Shown in pieces: positions 7,852 to 15,887 of a DNA stretch of 57,149 nt (positions are counted from its first letter, which is position 1; each line of letters opens with the position of its first letter). The stretch comes from Thermodesulfovibrionia bacterium (GTDB lineage: Bacteria > Nitrospirota > Thermodesulfovibrionia > UBA6902 > BMS3Bbin08): contig JAUXYI010000063.1 of NCBI GenBank assembly GCA_030694425.1, positions 1-57,149 on the forward strand. Reading direction: 5' to 3'. A program made the position numbers and the translations under genes. Under the pieces are notes generated by a model, which had not been told where the DNA came from, did no database searches, and saw only the letters and a list, made by a program, of their open reading frames with translations.

Positions 7852-8605
7852 TTTATTACGCTACACGCTATACGCTGTTTTCTTTTTCTGCACGCTGCAC
7901 GCTATAGACTACACGCTAAATACTGCATACGCCGGCGTTGAAAACACAAAGCATAATCTTTCCACCTCAGGTCCTGGACCTATAAAGGCAACTATAGAAG
8001 AACAGGTGTGTATCTTCTGCCATACCCCTCATGCCTCTATTACCATCCCTTTATGGAACCATACCCTCTCACAGGCATCGTATATATTGCCATCAAAGAC
8101 AATACATGAATGGGCTGCTATGTTATCAATACCACAGAATCCTCCTGATGGTGATTCAAGACTCTGCCTTAGTTGCCACGATGGAACAGTAGCAATAGGC
8201 TCTATTGTTAATCTTGGGGGGGCTGCAACAACCATCAGCATGCAGGATATGGGTACAGGATATCTCACCCCCGAGGGAATGATGTCAGAAAGGGCAGGCG
8301 GTTACATCGGAACAGACTTAAGCGGGCATCATCCTGTCTCTATTGAGGTTAATGATACGCTTATAAATGATAAGAATACTCAGTGTAATAATAACGAGGT
8401 TTCATTCAGGATATGTTATCCTCAGAAGCCTGTTGTATTAAGACCCACGGACAACAGGTATAGCGCAGGGACCTCTACAGGTGTTGGGGTCCAGTGCTCC
8501 TCATGTCATGATGCCCATGATAATACATATGGTGACTTTCTGAGGATGCCAGAAGACGACCTTTGCACAAAATGCCATGTGCTGTGTTCTTCAGGATGCC
8601 AGTAG
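7805..8605 (+). CDS. OmcE-like tetraheme c-type cytochrome (possible filament subunit)
   Basis: A 266-residue protein with four CXXCH motifs. Its order of blocks is KHNLS, CIFCHTPH, PLWN, LCLSCHDGT, a HHPVS segment, CSSCHDAHDNTYGDFLR and LCTKCH. This order matches the OmcE-like tetraheme cytochromes of Geobacter and relatives as I know them, which polymerise into extracellular heme filaments. The extra histidines (HPVS and the CHxxH positions) could be distal or inter-subunit ligands. The signal peptide (about 44 residues, cut near AYAG) is written largely in simple repeats, CTACACCCTAC and CTACACGCTATACGCT. A propeller, a larger cytochrome, c7-type cytochromes and a prolyl isomerase surround it. 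Filament formation is inference. Confidence 0.7.
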   Translation: MKLPYTLHPTPYALCPLLRYTLYAVFFFCTLHAIDYTLNTAYAGVENTKHNLSTSGPGPIKATIEEQVCIFCHTPHASITIPLWNHTLSQASYILPSKTIHEWAAMLSIPQNPPDGDSRLCLSCHDGTVAIGSIVNLGGAATTISMQDMGTGYLTPEGMMSERAGGYIGTDLSGHHPVSIEVNDTLINDKNTQCNNNEVSFRICYPQKPVVLRPTDNRYSAGTSTGVGVQCSSCHDAHDNTYGDFLRMPEDDLCTKCHVLCSSGCQ

Positions 8606-8633
8606 AGGAGCGTGGAGGGAGTAGAATTGTAGG

Positions 8634-8652
8634 GGCTGTTCCCTGAACAGCC
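8634..8652 (+). terminator. Short hairpin after the OmcE-like gene
   Basis: GGCTGTTC-CCT-GAACAGCC forms an 8-bp stem with a 3-base loop, 29 bases after the stop codon. No run of T follows, so it may be a transcript-end stabiliser rather than an intrinsic terminator. Confidence 0.4.
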
Positions 8653-8657
8653 TATGA

Positions 8658-8748
8658 ATTTGTTTTATTTTGTCATTCCTGCGAAAGCAGGAATCCAGAA
8701 ACTAAAGGCTCTGGATTCCGTGTCAAGCACGGAATGACGAACAAATTT
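8658..8748. repeat. REP element with AATTTGTT inverted ends
   Basis: A pair of REP arms (GTCATTCCTGCGAAAGCAGG and the CCGTGTCAAGCACGG arm ending GGAATGAC) lies between AATTTGTT and AACAAATT. It separates two cytochrome genes and ends just before the ribosome binding site of the second. Confidence 0.85.
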
Positions 8749-8759
8749 GGAGAAGTAAT

Positions 8760-9839
8760 ATGGCAATCGCAAGAAAAAGTTTTTTTCTAACAGTGACGGC
8801 TTGTATCTTTTCCGTAGCAATTGGGTTAGGCTATGCCTTCAATGAGACCCATCTTGACAATTCTAAATTGCCACAGGGTTGTAGCGCCTGTCACAGAAGT
8901 CATGGCGCAAGGGCAACTGTAATGCTTGAGAGACCGAAGGATGAATTATGTTTTAAATGCCATGGACCCTTTAAAAAAGGGACTAAAGGAGAGGCAATGA
9001 CTGATATATACAGCGTTATCCTTAAGAGGGCTAATCATCCCATTTTACAAACAACCCGGTATCATGTCGCTGGTGAGAGTTTTCCAGAGAAGTCTTCATC
9101 AACCCCGAGGCATGTCTCCTGTTATGACTGCCACAACCCCCATTTATCAAAAAAAGATAAAGCGATTAATGAAGTCAGAGGATATTCTGGGAAAGGGGTA
9201 ATTATAAGACGTATAGAAAATGAATTTGAGGTTTGTTATAAATGTCATTCAGATAGCGCTAATCTTCCTGCTGATGCAAGTAATATAGCTCGCAAATTTG
9301 ACCCCGGCAATGCCTCCTTTCATCCGATAGAAACTGTAGGAAAAAACACCACGGTACCAAGCCTTCAAGGAACACTCTCCGTCCTTAGCATAATAACCTG
9401 TTCCGACTGTCATGGAAATGATGACAAAGGTGGTCCGAAGGGACCTCACGGCTCCAACTATGAGTTTATGCTAAAAGAGAATTATGACATGGACTCAGGT
9501 CCTGAAAGTCCTTACGCCTATGAACTTTGCTATGGATGCCACGGAAGGGGCAGTATACTCAATGACGAAAGCTTTAAATCCCATAAAGCGCATGTGCTCT
9601 ACAACAATGAATCGTGTTATGCCTGTCATGACGCTCATGGAAGCAGTGGCTATGAGAATCTCATAAATTTTGATACGAGGCTTGTCACTGCAAATTCCCT
9701 CGGACAGCTTAACTATATGCCGCTTATAACTGGAAAACCCAGGTGCTTTTTAAGCTGTCATGTGGATGGCGTAACATATGAGCATAAAATGACAGGCTTT
9801 AACTATTGTGTAAACTCCAATTGCCCACCCGGATGGTGA
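8760..9839 (+). CDS. Multiheme c-type cytochrome, 7 CXXCH plus one CX3CH (paired-CXXCH type)
   Basis: A 359-residue protein with a signal peptide (residues about 1-27). It contains CSACH, CFKCH, CYDCH, CYKCH, CSDCH, CYGCH and CYACH, plus a noncanonical CFLSCH. Several sites follow the doubled-CXXCH spacing (CSACHRSHG...LCFKCHG). GGAGAAGTAAT precedes the ATG. It is the last gene of the plus-strand barrel-propeller-cytochrome run and faces the c7-type genes tail to tail. It is probably a periplasmic or surface electron carrier for the conduit or filament. If CX3CH binds heme, the protein is an octaheme cytochrome. Confidence 0.85.
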   Translation: MAIARKSFFLTVTACIFSVAIGLGYAFNETHLDNSKLPQGCSACHRSHGARATVMLERPKDELCFKCHGPFKKGTKGEAMTDIYSVILKRANHPILQTTRYHVAGESFPEKSSSTPRHVSCYDCHNPHLSKKDKAINEVRGYSGKGVIIRRIENEFEVCYKCHSDSANLPADASNIARKFDPGNASFHPIETVGKNTTVPSLQGTLSVLSIITCSDCHGNDDKGGPKGPHGSNYEFMLKENYDMDSGPESPYAYELCYGCHGRGSILNDESFKSHKAHVLYNNESCYACHDAHGSSGYENLINFDTRLVTANSLGQLNYMPLITGKPRCFLSCHVDGVTYEHKMTGFNYCVNSNCPPGW

Positions 9840-9861
9840 GAAAGGCAAGGATTTGGTTTTA

Positions 9862-10212
9862 TTAGGGCTTATTCTCTTCCTTTTTCTCAATATTCTCAAT
9901 AACAAATACGAACATATCTCTACACATTTGAAGGCGTTTCAGATAGACCTTTTTGGGAGTTTCATCAAGGGTCTCAATGGTCGCTTTCAATTTATCACAT
10001 CTCTCAATAAGGGATGTTAATTCCTCCTTTGTTAGAGACATGGCAGTATTTGTTTTTGAACAGATGTCATTAAACTCTACCCTCCAGTCATTCTCTGCAT
10101 AAGAGCGTAGAGGAAAAAATAGATTCCCCTTTTCTTCTAAAAAATACGGGACACCCCATAGTGAGATATACATTGTTATCAAGGCTATCAAAAGAGCCTT
10201 AAACCATTTCAT
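9862..10212 (-). CDS. Small exported protein of unknown function
   Basis: A 116-residue protein. An N-terminal hydrophobic segment (about residues 5-22) is a signal peptide or anchor, followed by a mostly helical, charged periplasmic part with three cysteines and a KKEENKP tail. It has no heme motif and no family I recognise. Its ATG overlaps the stop of the upstream hexaheme cytochrome (TGATG), so the two are translationally coupled, and it probably serves that cytochrome. Confidence 0.75.
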   Translation of the reverse strand: MKWFKALLIALITMYISLWGVPYFLEEKGNLFFPLRSYAENDWRVEFNDICSKTNTAMSLTKEELTSLIERCDKLKATIETLDETPKKVYLKRLQMCRDMFVFVIENIEKKEENKP

Positions 10213-11006
10213 CAGTATTTACCCCAGTAGTCACTCATCAATGGATGACAGCGATTACAATGATCCATGGGGAATGCCACATTTAGATGGCATACACCAC
10301 AGAATTTCTTTTGAAGAATTTTTTCCATTGAAAAGTGTTGAGTTTCCTTTTTTTTGACGGTAAAGACATCAGGATGACAATTATTACAGTCAAGCCACTG
10401 AATATGAGGATTGTGAGGAAATATTGCAGGAGGTATGCCAAACATTTCTGCTTCAAGGAGTAGTATTTTATTAAATGTGAAGCCCTCAAGCGGCAGCGGC
10501 ATGATCATCAGATAATGGGCAGGTTTGATCATGTCTTTATCCATCGCTTTTACCCAGTCAATACCATTACCGAATTTTGCTTTAGGAAGCCCTGAAAGTT
10601 CAGAAAACTTTTCTTTTCCGTAAGTTATGTTACCATTATGGCATTTTTCACAGTGAGGCCTGTCGTGGCCAAATACAGTCTTTCCGTCGTGGCAGCCACT
10701 TGCTCCACAATACATGCCTGCCTTGTTTGCAGCCTCTGTTATCTCTGTTGTATTGACTTGGAAATTGAATTCGAGCTCAAAATGGCAGACCCTGCAGGTA
10801 TGTTTCTGCCTGTGAATCCAGTGCGAGAATGTAGCAGGCTTAACATTGTTTTTCTCAGAGGTTCTGTTGATAAGTATGTTCCCAAATTTATAATCAGGAG
10901 GTAAGGGCGGAAGAGTAAAGAATTGCCCCTTGGGTTCCAATGTGAAAATGAGTAGCAGTAATGTGCTTATTGTTACAATCTTTATTGAACGGCTTTTATA
11001 TGACAT
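10212..11006 (-). CDS. Hexaheme c7-type cytochrome with one CX4CH site
   Basis: About 264 residues with an N-terminal signal anchor. Two c7-type triheme units are visible, each beginning with an F(S/P)HxxH stretch. Heme sites are CRVCH, CGASGCH (CX4CH), CEKCH, CNNCH, CGVCH and CNRCH. It is a paralogue of the next gene upstream (10982), where the CX4CH site is a normal CGTCH. The frame can start at TTG 11015 or ATG 11006; both overlap the upstream gene. A periplasmic electron shuttle between inner-membrane oxidoreductases and the outer-membrane conduit is the expected role of such proteins. Confidence 0.85.
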   Translation of the reverse strand: MSYKSRSIKIVTISTLLLLIFTLEPKGQFFTLPPLPPDYKFGNILINRTSEKNNVKPATFSHWIHRQKHTCRVCHFELEFNFQVNTTEITEAANKAGMYCGASGCHDGKTVFGHDRPHCEKCHNGNITYGKEKFSELSGLPKAKFGNGIDWVKAMDKDMIKPAHYLMIMPLPLEGFTFNKILLLEAEMFGIPPAIFPHNPHIQWLDCNNCHPDVFTVKKKETQHFSMEKILQKKFCGVCHLNVAFPMDHCNRCHPLMSDYWGKY

Positions 11007-11824
11007 CTCTGACAATCAAGCATTGGGAATGCCACTGTTCTGTGACATGCACCGCAATATTTGCCTTCAAAATTATTTACACATGTGAATTTTGTAATGC
11101 CTTTTTTAACACCAATAAATATTTCAGGATGACAGACCTCACACCCATTCCAGACCGTATGTTTCTTATGGGAGAATATGATGTTGGGTATCCCTTCAAC
11201 CTTTGCTTCTAAATCAAAATCTTTTGGTGCTTCAAGTTGGAAACTTCTTATAGATACCCCCTCAAGAAAATCAATAGGTTTTATAAGCCCTTCAGCCTCA
11301 GCCTTTTCCCAGTCAATACCATTTCCAAACCTCCCTCTTGGCAGTTTCTCAGTAAATGTATAAAAGTCGTATTCTCTTTTTACATTCTTACCCAGAGAAT
11401 GGCATCTGACACACCTTTTAACATCTTCCTCCTGAAAATTCTTTGAACATGAAGCAAATACCTCCCTGTCGTTATAAACCATCTTCCCATTATGGCATGT
11501 TCCACAATAGTAACCTTTCTTATTGTCAGACGCCCTTATCCCTGTTGCACTTGCCTCCATTGCAAAGGCTATGTCAATGTGGCAGAGTCTGCAGGTAAAC
11601 CGTGCCCTGTGGAGCCAGTGATCGAATACAACAGGCGCTGAGGGTTCTTTTAGATGTACAGGGTACCAAAGTTCTTTGTAATTATCAATTATCACCCTCC
11701 CATATTCATGAGGTAAGGGTCTTTTCTTTTTGACCCCCCCGCCAATCTGAGCTAATGTCAGGCCCGTGAAAGTCAGACCAATAAAAAAAAGAATAAGAAA
11801 CATAATATGTAATAACCTTTTCAT
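10982..11824 (-). CDS. Hexaheme c7-type cytochrome
   Basis: A 280-residue protein with a signal peptide (about residues 1-25, ending LTLAQ). Six CXXCH sites (CRLCH, CGTCH, CVRCH, CEVCH, CGACH, CQRCH) form two triheme c7 units, separated by a linker with FGNGIDWEKA, which is also present in the paralogue at 10212. AGGATGGTG lies before the ATG. It is the first gene of the minus-strand trio 11824-9862, with an AT-rich upstream region (11825-11940) that probably holds the promoter. It is likely a periplasmic electron carrier. Confidence 0.87.
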   Translation of the reverse strand: MKRLLHIMFLILFFIGLTFTGLTLAQIGGGVKKKRPLPHEYGRVIIDNYKELWYPVHLKEPSAPVVFDHWLHRARFTCRLCHIDIAFAMEASATGIRASDNKKGYYCGTCHNGKMVYNDREVFASCSKNFQEEDVKRCVRCHSLGKNVKREYDFYTFTEKLPRGRFGNGIDWEKAEAEGLIKPIDFLEGVSIRSFQLEAPKDFDLEAKVEGIPNIIFSHKKHTVWNGCEVCHPEIFIGVKKGITKFTCVNNFEGKYCGACHRTVAFPMLDCQRCHIKAVQ

Positions 11825-11941
11825 GTCACCATCCTATATAATCAAAAATACATATCAAAATGTAAAAATATTTTTGAATTTTAATTTATCATTTTAATTT
11901 TTGCATTTTTATTTTTAATTTAACCGTTGTATGCATTTGTG

Positions 11942-11972
11942 TTCATTTCTACACGCTACACCCTATACGCTA
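11942..11972. repeat. CTACACGCTACACCCTATACGC simple-repeat block
   Basis: A degenerate run of CTACACGCTA/CACCCTATACGCT units overlaps the stop codon of the propeller lipoprotein gene. It belongs to the same repeat type as 6226-6401 and 7858-7920. Confidence 0.75.
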
Positions 11973-13034
11973 CTTCTGTTCCTTCAGATACTGAAAGACC
12001 TGCACCCTGTGGTTAAATGTATCAGCAACATAGAGCCTGTCCTGCTTATCTATATACATTCCTGTTGGCAGAAAGAATTCGCCCGGCTTCGTCCCTGCGT
12101 TTCCTACCCATAAAAGGAGGGTTCCATCACTCTCAAAGACCTGAAAGTTATTAAAGGCAGTATCAACCACATATATATGCCCTTCTGAATCAACCCCTAT
12201 ACCATAGGGTCTTGTGAAAGTACCTGAAACATCCCCGAGCCTGCCAAACTTTTTAAGAAACCTTCCTTCCTGATCAAATACCTGAACCCTGAAATTAAGT
12301 GTATCGGCAATAAAAAGCCTACCTTCCCTGTCAAGCGCTAAATAACTGGGAAAATTAAATTCCCCGTCCCCATCACCCCTTTTCCCGATGGTAAAAAGAG
12401 CTTTACCATCCTTGTCAAAAACCCTTATAAGATGGTTCTGGGTATCTGTTACATAGAGTTTGTCCCTGTCTTCATCAAAGACCATACCTGATGGGTTCTG
12501 AAATTCTTTAGCTGCACCTATGCTCATTACTAAATCCCCTGTATTTTTATCAAGACCAAATACCTTATCAATCCTTGAGTCTGCAACAAAGATAATCCCC
12601 CTTTTGTTATCAACAGCAAGCCCAACAGGTCCTGCGAGTATTCCCTCACCAATGAATCTTAATGTATTCTTCTCTATATCAAAAATAACTATAATACTAT
12701 TCTCTGCATCAGCGACATATATATTTCCTGCGGAGTCAGCTACAACAGCAGTTGGCCTCTTCATGGGGTCCGCTACGTCTTCCCCTAAAAAAAAGCTGAG
12801 TAATGGATTTGGAGCTTTGAAATCGTATCGGTTTGACCACTGGGTAATCCATTTAATCCTCGGCTTCTCAGGTAAAGGTGGCCAGATATATTCTCCTGTT
12901 GGTTTTTTATATGTAGGAGCGGCACAACCAGCAATAATCAGCAGCAAGCAGTAAGCAGTAAGCAGTAATATAATTTGAATGTTTACCCCGCTCTTTTGAA
13001 AAAGGGCGGGGTTCATAAATTTGTAAGTTCGCAT
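11970..13034 (-). CDS. Six-bladed beta-propeller (NHL repeat) lipoprotein
   Basis: A 354-residue protein with lipobox LIIAGC (cysteine 37) and about six NHL repeats, for example GDGEFNFPSYLALDREGRLF followed by IADTLNFRVQVF. It is a paralogue of the protein at 6260; both share the KPRI-W start of the mature part and the terminal ADTxNxRVQxFQ block. GAGAGAGG precedes the ATG. The pre-lipobox region contains a translated CCCCGCC...GGCGGGG palindrome (PALFQKSG) and AGCAGTAAGCAGTAAGCAG repeats (LTAYCLLL), so repeats have also entered this leader. It lies between the c7 cytochromes and the prolyl isomerase. Confidence 0.87.
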   Translation of the reverse strand: MRTYKFMNPALFQKSGVNIQIILLLTAYCLLLIIAGCAAPTYKKPTGEYIWPPLPEKPRIKWITQWSNRYDFKAPNPLLSFFLGEDVADPMKRPTAVVADSAGNIYVADAENSIIVIFDIEKNTLRFIGEGILAGPVGLAVDNKRGIIFVADSRIDKVFGLDKNTGDLVMSIGAAKEFQNPSGMVFDEDRDKLYVTDTQNHLIRVFDKDGKALFTIGKRGDGDGEFNFPSYLALDREGRLFIADTLNFRVQVFDQEGRFLKKFGRLGDVSGTFTRPYGIGVDSEGHIYVVDTAFNNFQVFESDGTLLLWVGNAGTKPGEFFLPTGMYIDKQDRLYVADTFNHRVQVFQYLKEQK

Positions 13035-13104
13035 TGCCTCTCTCTTCCTTATCGAGTATAAAGAGCTATATTAATACAAACGAATTAATAAATAACAGAT
13101 GCTG

Positions 13105-13335
13105 AAACGAGTTCAGCATGACAAAATAGAGGTGTCATTCCGAACTTGTTTCGGAATCTCAAAATTTCAATATAAATGCATTTAATGTGGTGGTATTAAT
13201 ACAAACGCAATAAATGTTGTTACATTGTCATTGCGAGCGACCAACGGGAGCGTGGCAATCCCCTTGTAAATACAGAGATTGCTTCGTCGCTTCACTCCTC
13301 GCAATGACACTTTACTTAATGCGTTTGTATTAGTA
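13105..13335. repeat. Noncoding gap with two palindromic elements
   Basis: The 342-base gap between the propeller and surA genes holds GCTGAA...TTCAGC and GTCATTCCGAAC...GTTTCGGAAT palindromes (about 13105-13165) and a composite element at 13194-13335. The composite has inverted ends TAATACAAACGCA / TGCGTTTGTATTA around a REP pair. No gene was found. The surA 3' side is AT-rich. Confidence 0.8.
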
Positions 13336-13376
13336 TATAAAAAACTGAATAAACTTTTCATTAAGATTTTTTAAAA

Positions 13377-14462
13377 TTAAGGACTTACAGGTTGCAGATA
13401 CTCTATCCTTGCCTTCTCCCTCATGGTCTTAAGCCATTCCTCTATTCTTTCCTTCTTTTTCTTTTCCTTTAATTTATTCTTTATTCTATCCCTAACTTCA
13501 TCAAAAGAAAGCTGTTGTCCCTGTTTCCTGTCTTCTATTTTAATTATATAAAAGCCCTGTTCTATCTCTAAAGGACCCATTACTTCCCCAATCTTCGCAC
13601 CAAAGGCAAGAGCCTCTATTTCTGGCATCATCCTTCCCTTGTGAACATACCCAAGCTCTCCCCCTTTAACCCTATAAGGGTCATCAGAATATTCATAAGC
13701 GAGGGCTGCAAAATCTTCGCCTTTTTTAATTCTTTCCAACAGCCCCTCCGCCATTGCCTTTGCCTCTTCCTTATTCCTTGTTTTCTTGACCTTTGTTCCC
13801 TGTCCCTCTTTTTCAAATTCCCCCTTGCCCTCATTTAATCCCCCTGCATCCCCCTTTGTCAAAGGGGGGAAGGGGGAATTTTTCTCAAACCTGACCATTA
13901 TGTGCCGTAGTTTGACTTGCTCTAATTCCTTATACTTTTGAATGTTATTTTCATAATATGCCTTTATCTCCTCATCTGATACCACTATCTTATCTTCCAC
14001 TTCCCTCTTAAAGAGTTTCTCTATTATAATGTCCTTTTCTATATTAGCCTCTAAATCTTCTATTGTAAGTTTACTACGTTTGAGGGCCTCTTTAAATTCC
14101 TTATTAGAAGGAAATCTTTTTTTAATATCCTCAATCTTATCCTTTATTTCTTTCTTTTCCGCCTTTATCCCCTGTGCCTTTGACTCCTGAAACTGGAGTT
14201 CTCTATCTATAAGCCTTTCCATTGCCTCCTTCCTATAGCCTGCCCTTTTCTCAGGAGAGACATTCCTGTGGAATAAGGTTCGGGGAATAATCCTGTCTAT
14301 CTCCTCCTCAACCTGATTCAGTGTTATGGGGATACTATTTACTTTAACAACAACTACGGAAGGGTTTTCAGATAGGGATACCATTGGTAATAATAAATAA
14401 CCTATAAAAAAGGAAAAACTAAGGAGGACTACAACGAAATGTTGTCTATGTTTAATCGCCAT
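13377..14462 (-). CDS. SurA-like periplasmic peptidyl-prolyl cis-trans isomerase
   Basis: About 361 residues. A signal anchor is followed by a helical SurA N-terminal region (NSIPITLNQVEEEIDRI, then AMERLIDRELQF) and a parvulin (PpiC) domain (LRHIMVRF ... GGELGYVHKGRMMPEIEALA ... GFYIIKIEDR). The open frame reaches 14612, but those codons are a REP, so I start at ATG 14462. A 65-base palindromic element (13816-13880) is translated in frame in a loop of the parvulin domain. Prolyl isomerases accompany several cytochrome-filament and conduit loci, so the substrate may be a cytochrome or the barrel; this is inference. Confidence 0.85.
   Translation of the reverse strand: MAIKHRQHFVVVLLSFSFFIGYLLLPMVSLSENPSVVVVKVNSIPITLNQVEEEIDRIIPRTLFHRNVSPEKRAGYRKEAMERLIDRELQFQESKAQGIKAEKKEIKDKIEDIKKRFPSNKEFKEALKRSKLTIEDLEANIEKDIIIEKLFKREVEDKIVVSDEEIKAYYENNIQKYKELEQVKLRHIMVRFEKNSPFPPLTKGDAGGLNEGKGEFEKEGQGTKVKKTRNKEEAKAMAEGLLERIKKGEDFAALAYEYSDDPYRVKGGELGYVHKGRMMPEIEALAFGAKIGEVMGPLEIEQGFYIIKIEDRKQGQQLSFDEVRDRIKNKLKEKKKKERIEEWLKTMREKARIEYLQPVSP
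13816..13880. repeat. Palindromic element inside the surA coding sequence
   Basis: Inverted ends AATTCCCCCTT / AAGGGGGAATT (11 bp, perfect) with an inner CCCCCTTTGTCAAAGGGGG stem. It is read through in frame as a Gly/Pro/Lys-rich stretch in the parvulin domain. Confidence 0.85.
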
Positions 14463-14472
14463 TTTTATTTTT

Positions 14473-14568
14473 GTCATTCCGCACTTGATGCGGAATCCAG
14501 AGTCTTTCGGTTCTGGTTTGCCGTTTTCACGGGGACGATACCTGGATTCCCGCCTTCGCGGGAATGAC
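14473..14568. repeat. REP pair upstream of surA
   Basis: Arms GTCATTCCGCACTTGATGCGG and CCCGCCTTCGCGGGAATGAC flank a middle arm CCGTTTTCACGG. The pair lies between the polyferredoxin stop and the surA start and creates a false N-terminal extension of surA. Confidence 0.85.
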
Positions 14569-14587
14569 AACATTGTGCCTTCATTAA

Positions 14588-15856
14588 TCAACCATTTTCC
14601 TTCTTCACACACTTTTCTTCAAACGGGGTTTCCCCTGAAAAACCATGCTTAATACTGATTGAACTCTGCACACAAAAGTCTGAACAAAGACCGCATCCAT
14701 TACAAAAGGAGGCATTAAAAAGCATACCCCCCTTTAATTCCCCCCTTACTAAGGGGGGATTGAGGGGGGTATGCTCTTTATTTATACTTTCATGCTCATC
14801 ATCACTAACATGTGGCTCTTTTAATGCTCCTGTGGGACACATCCCTATACAGGCAAAACACATGTCACAATTATCGTCAACAACAAGGTCAAAATAATAG
14901 TTTGCAAGTATTTTATTTGAAAGCCCCTTTTCTTTGTCATTGCGAGCCGCCTTCTCTTTGTCATTCCGAGCGAAGCGAGGAATCTCGCTCTGAGATTGCT
15001 TCGGCTCACTTTGTGAACCTCGCAATGACAGGTGAGGGCTAACGCTCCTCGCAATGACGCTTTCCTTATCCTTTGTATTGTTCTCTATCATAACAGAAAG
15101 AACCCTATTTAGCAGTTTCCTTTTAAATGGTAAAACCTTATCGCCATATGCTGACATCTGCTTCTGGTCTACTGCACTATCAAGGAAGCTCGCAGCCCCC
15201 TTCATCGTAAGCTTCTTTAATGCACTAAAAAAGCCTCTGCGGTCATAAGGAATCGCCTGATATTGCAAGTCAGATTTATCTTCAATAAGCATTATTTTCC
15301 CCCTCACCCTTCCCCTCTCCCCATTGGGGAGAGGGATGGGGTGAGGGGAGATCTTTGTCTCAACCAACTCCAATCTCTTTTTCAACACATCAACGATAAA
15401 ACTATTTTTGCATGATTTGCATTCAGTCAGATTAAGCTGTAACGGGGCTTGAACAAAAATTAGAAGGGCTATTAAGTGTTCTTCGGACAAAAAACCCATA
15501 CAAAAGGTATTTATGTGCGCCTTTATATCCTCTTGCATGTTACAAGCTAAGACAGGGGGCAACCCCCCTTCGGTTCCCCCCGAGCTCTTTCTTAACTTGG
15601 AGATTATAGAATAAAAATTAAATGAATTAATCTCAAGTCCCCCGGAAGGACATTCTGCCACACATAACATGCACTGCGTGCAGGTCTCTTTATTAATATC
15701 TAATCCCCCCTCTATCTTGATGGCGCTCGTAGGGCAGCAATCTATGCATTTACTGCACCTGTTTTTATTAAATCGCATTCGTAAACACCGGGAGTCATAA
15801 ATTCCGATGAGGTCAGTGTTAGTGGAAAGTTTGTCGATTATCTTGGTTCGTAACAT
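14588..15856 (-). CDS. Cytoplasmic 4x[4Fe-4S] polyferredoxin carrying three in-frame palindromic insertions
   Basis: A 422-residue protein without signal peptide. An N-terminal pair of clusters (CSKCIDCCP, CTQCMLCVAECP) and a C-terminal pair (CDMCFACIGMCP, CNGCGLCSDFC) are separated by a long cysteine-poor middle. Such proteins often sit beside TorD-type chaperones of molybdoenzymes and may serve in maturation or electron supply; a TorD gene lies about 580 bases upstream. Three stretches are translated palindromic repeats: SPHPIPLPNGERGRVRG, a REP-derived RSVSPHL...RFARND stretch, and TPLNPPLVRGELKGG. They lie between conserved parts, so the gene may still be functional. Confidence 0.8.
   Translation of the reverse strand: MLRTKIIDKLSTNTDLIGIYDSRCLRMRFNKNRCSKCIDCCPTSAIKIEGGLDINKETCTQCMLCVAECPSGGLEINSFNFYSIISKLRKSSGGTEGGLPPVLACNMQEDIKAHINTFCMGFLSEEHLIALLIFVQAPLQLNLTECKSCKNSFIVDVLKKRLELVETKISPHPIPLPNGERGRVRGKIMLIEDKSDLQYQAIPYDRRGFFSALKKLTMKGAASFLDSAVDQKQMSAYGDKVLPFKRKLLNRVLSVMIENNTKDKESVIARSVSPHLSLRGSQSEPKQSQSEIPRFARNDKEKAARNDKEKGLSNKILANYYFDLVVDDNCDMCFACIGMCPTGALKEPHVSDDEHESINKEHTPLNPPLVRGELKGGMLFNASFCNGCGLCSDFCVQSSISIKHGFSGETPFEEKCVKKENG
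14721..14775. repeat. Palindromic element inside the polyferredoxin gene (1 of 3)
   Basis: Perfect inverted ends AGCATACCCCCC / GGGGGGTATGCT with an inner CCCCCCTTA-CTAAGGGGGG stem, 55 bases. It is translated between the third and fourth cluster motifs. Confidence 0.85.
14936..15057. repeat. REP pair inside the polyferredoxin gene (2 of 3)
   Basis: Several arms of the GTCATTGCGAG / GGAATGAC / CTCGCAATGAC family, read in frame through about 40 codons in the middle region. Confidence 0.85.
15296..15347. repeat. Palindromic element inside the polyferredoxin gene (3 of 3)
   Basis: CCCCTCACCC...CTCTCCCC / GGGGAGAGG...GGGTGAGGGG palindrome, read in frame as SPHPIPLPNGERGRVRG. Confidence 0.85.
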
Positions 15857-15887
15857 AGCATTTAATAGGGTTCAAGGATTCGAGGGG

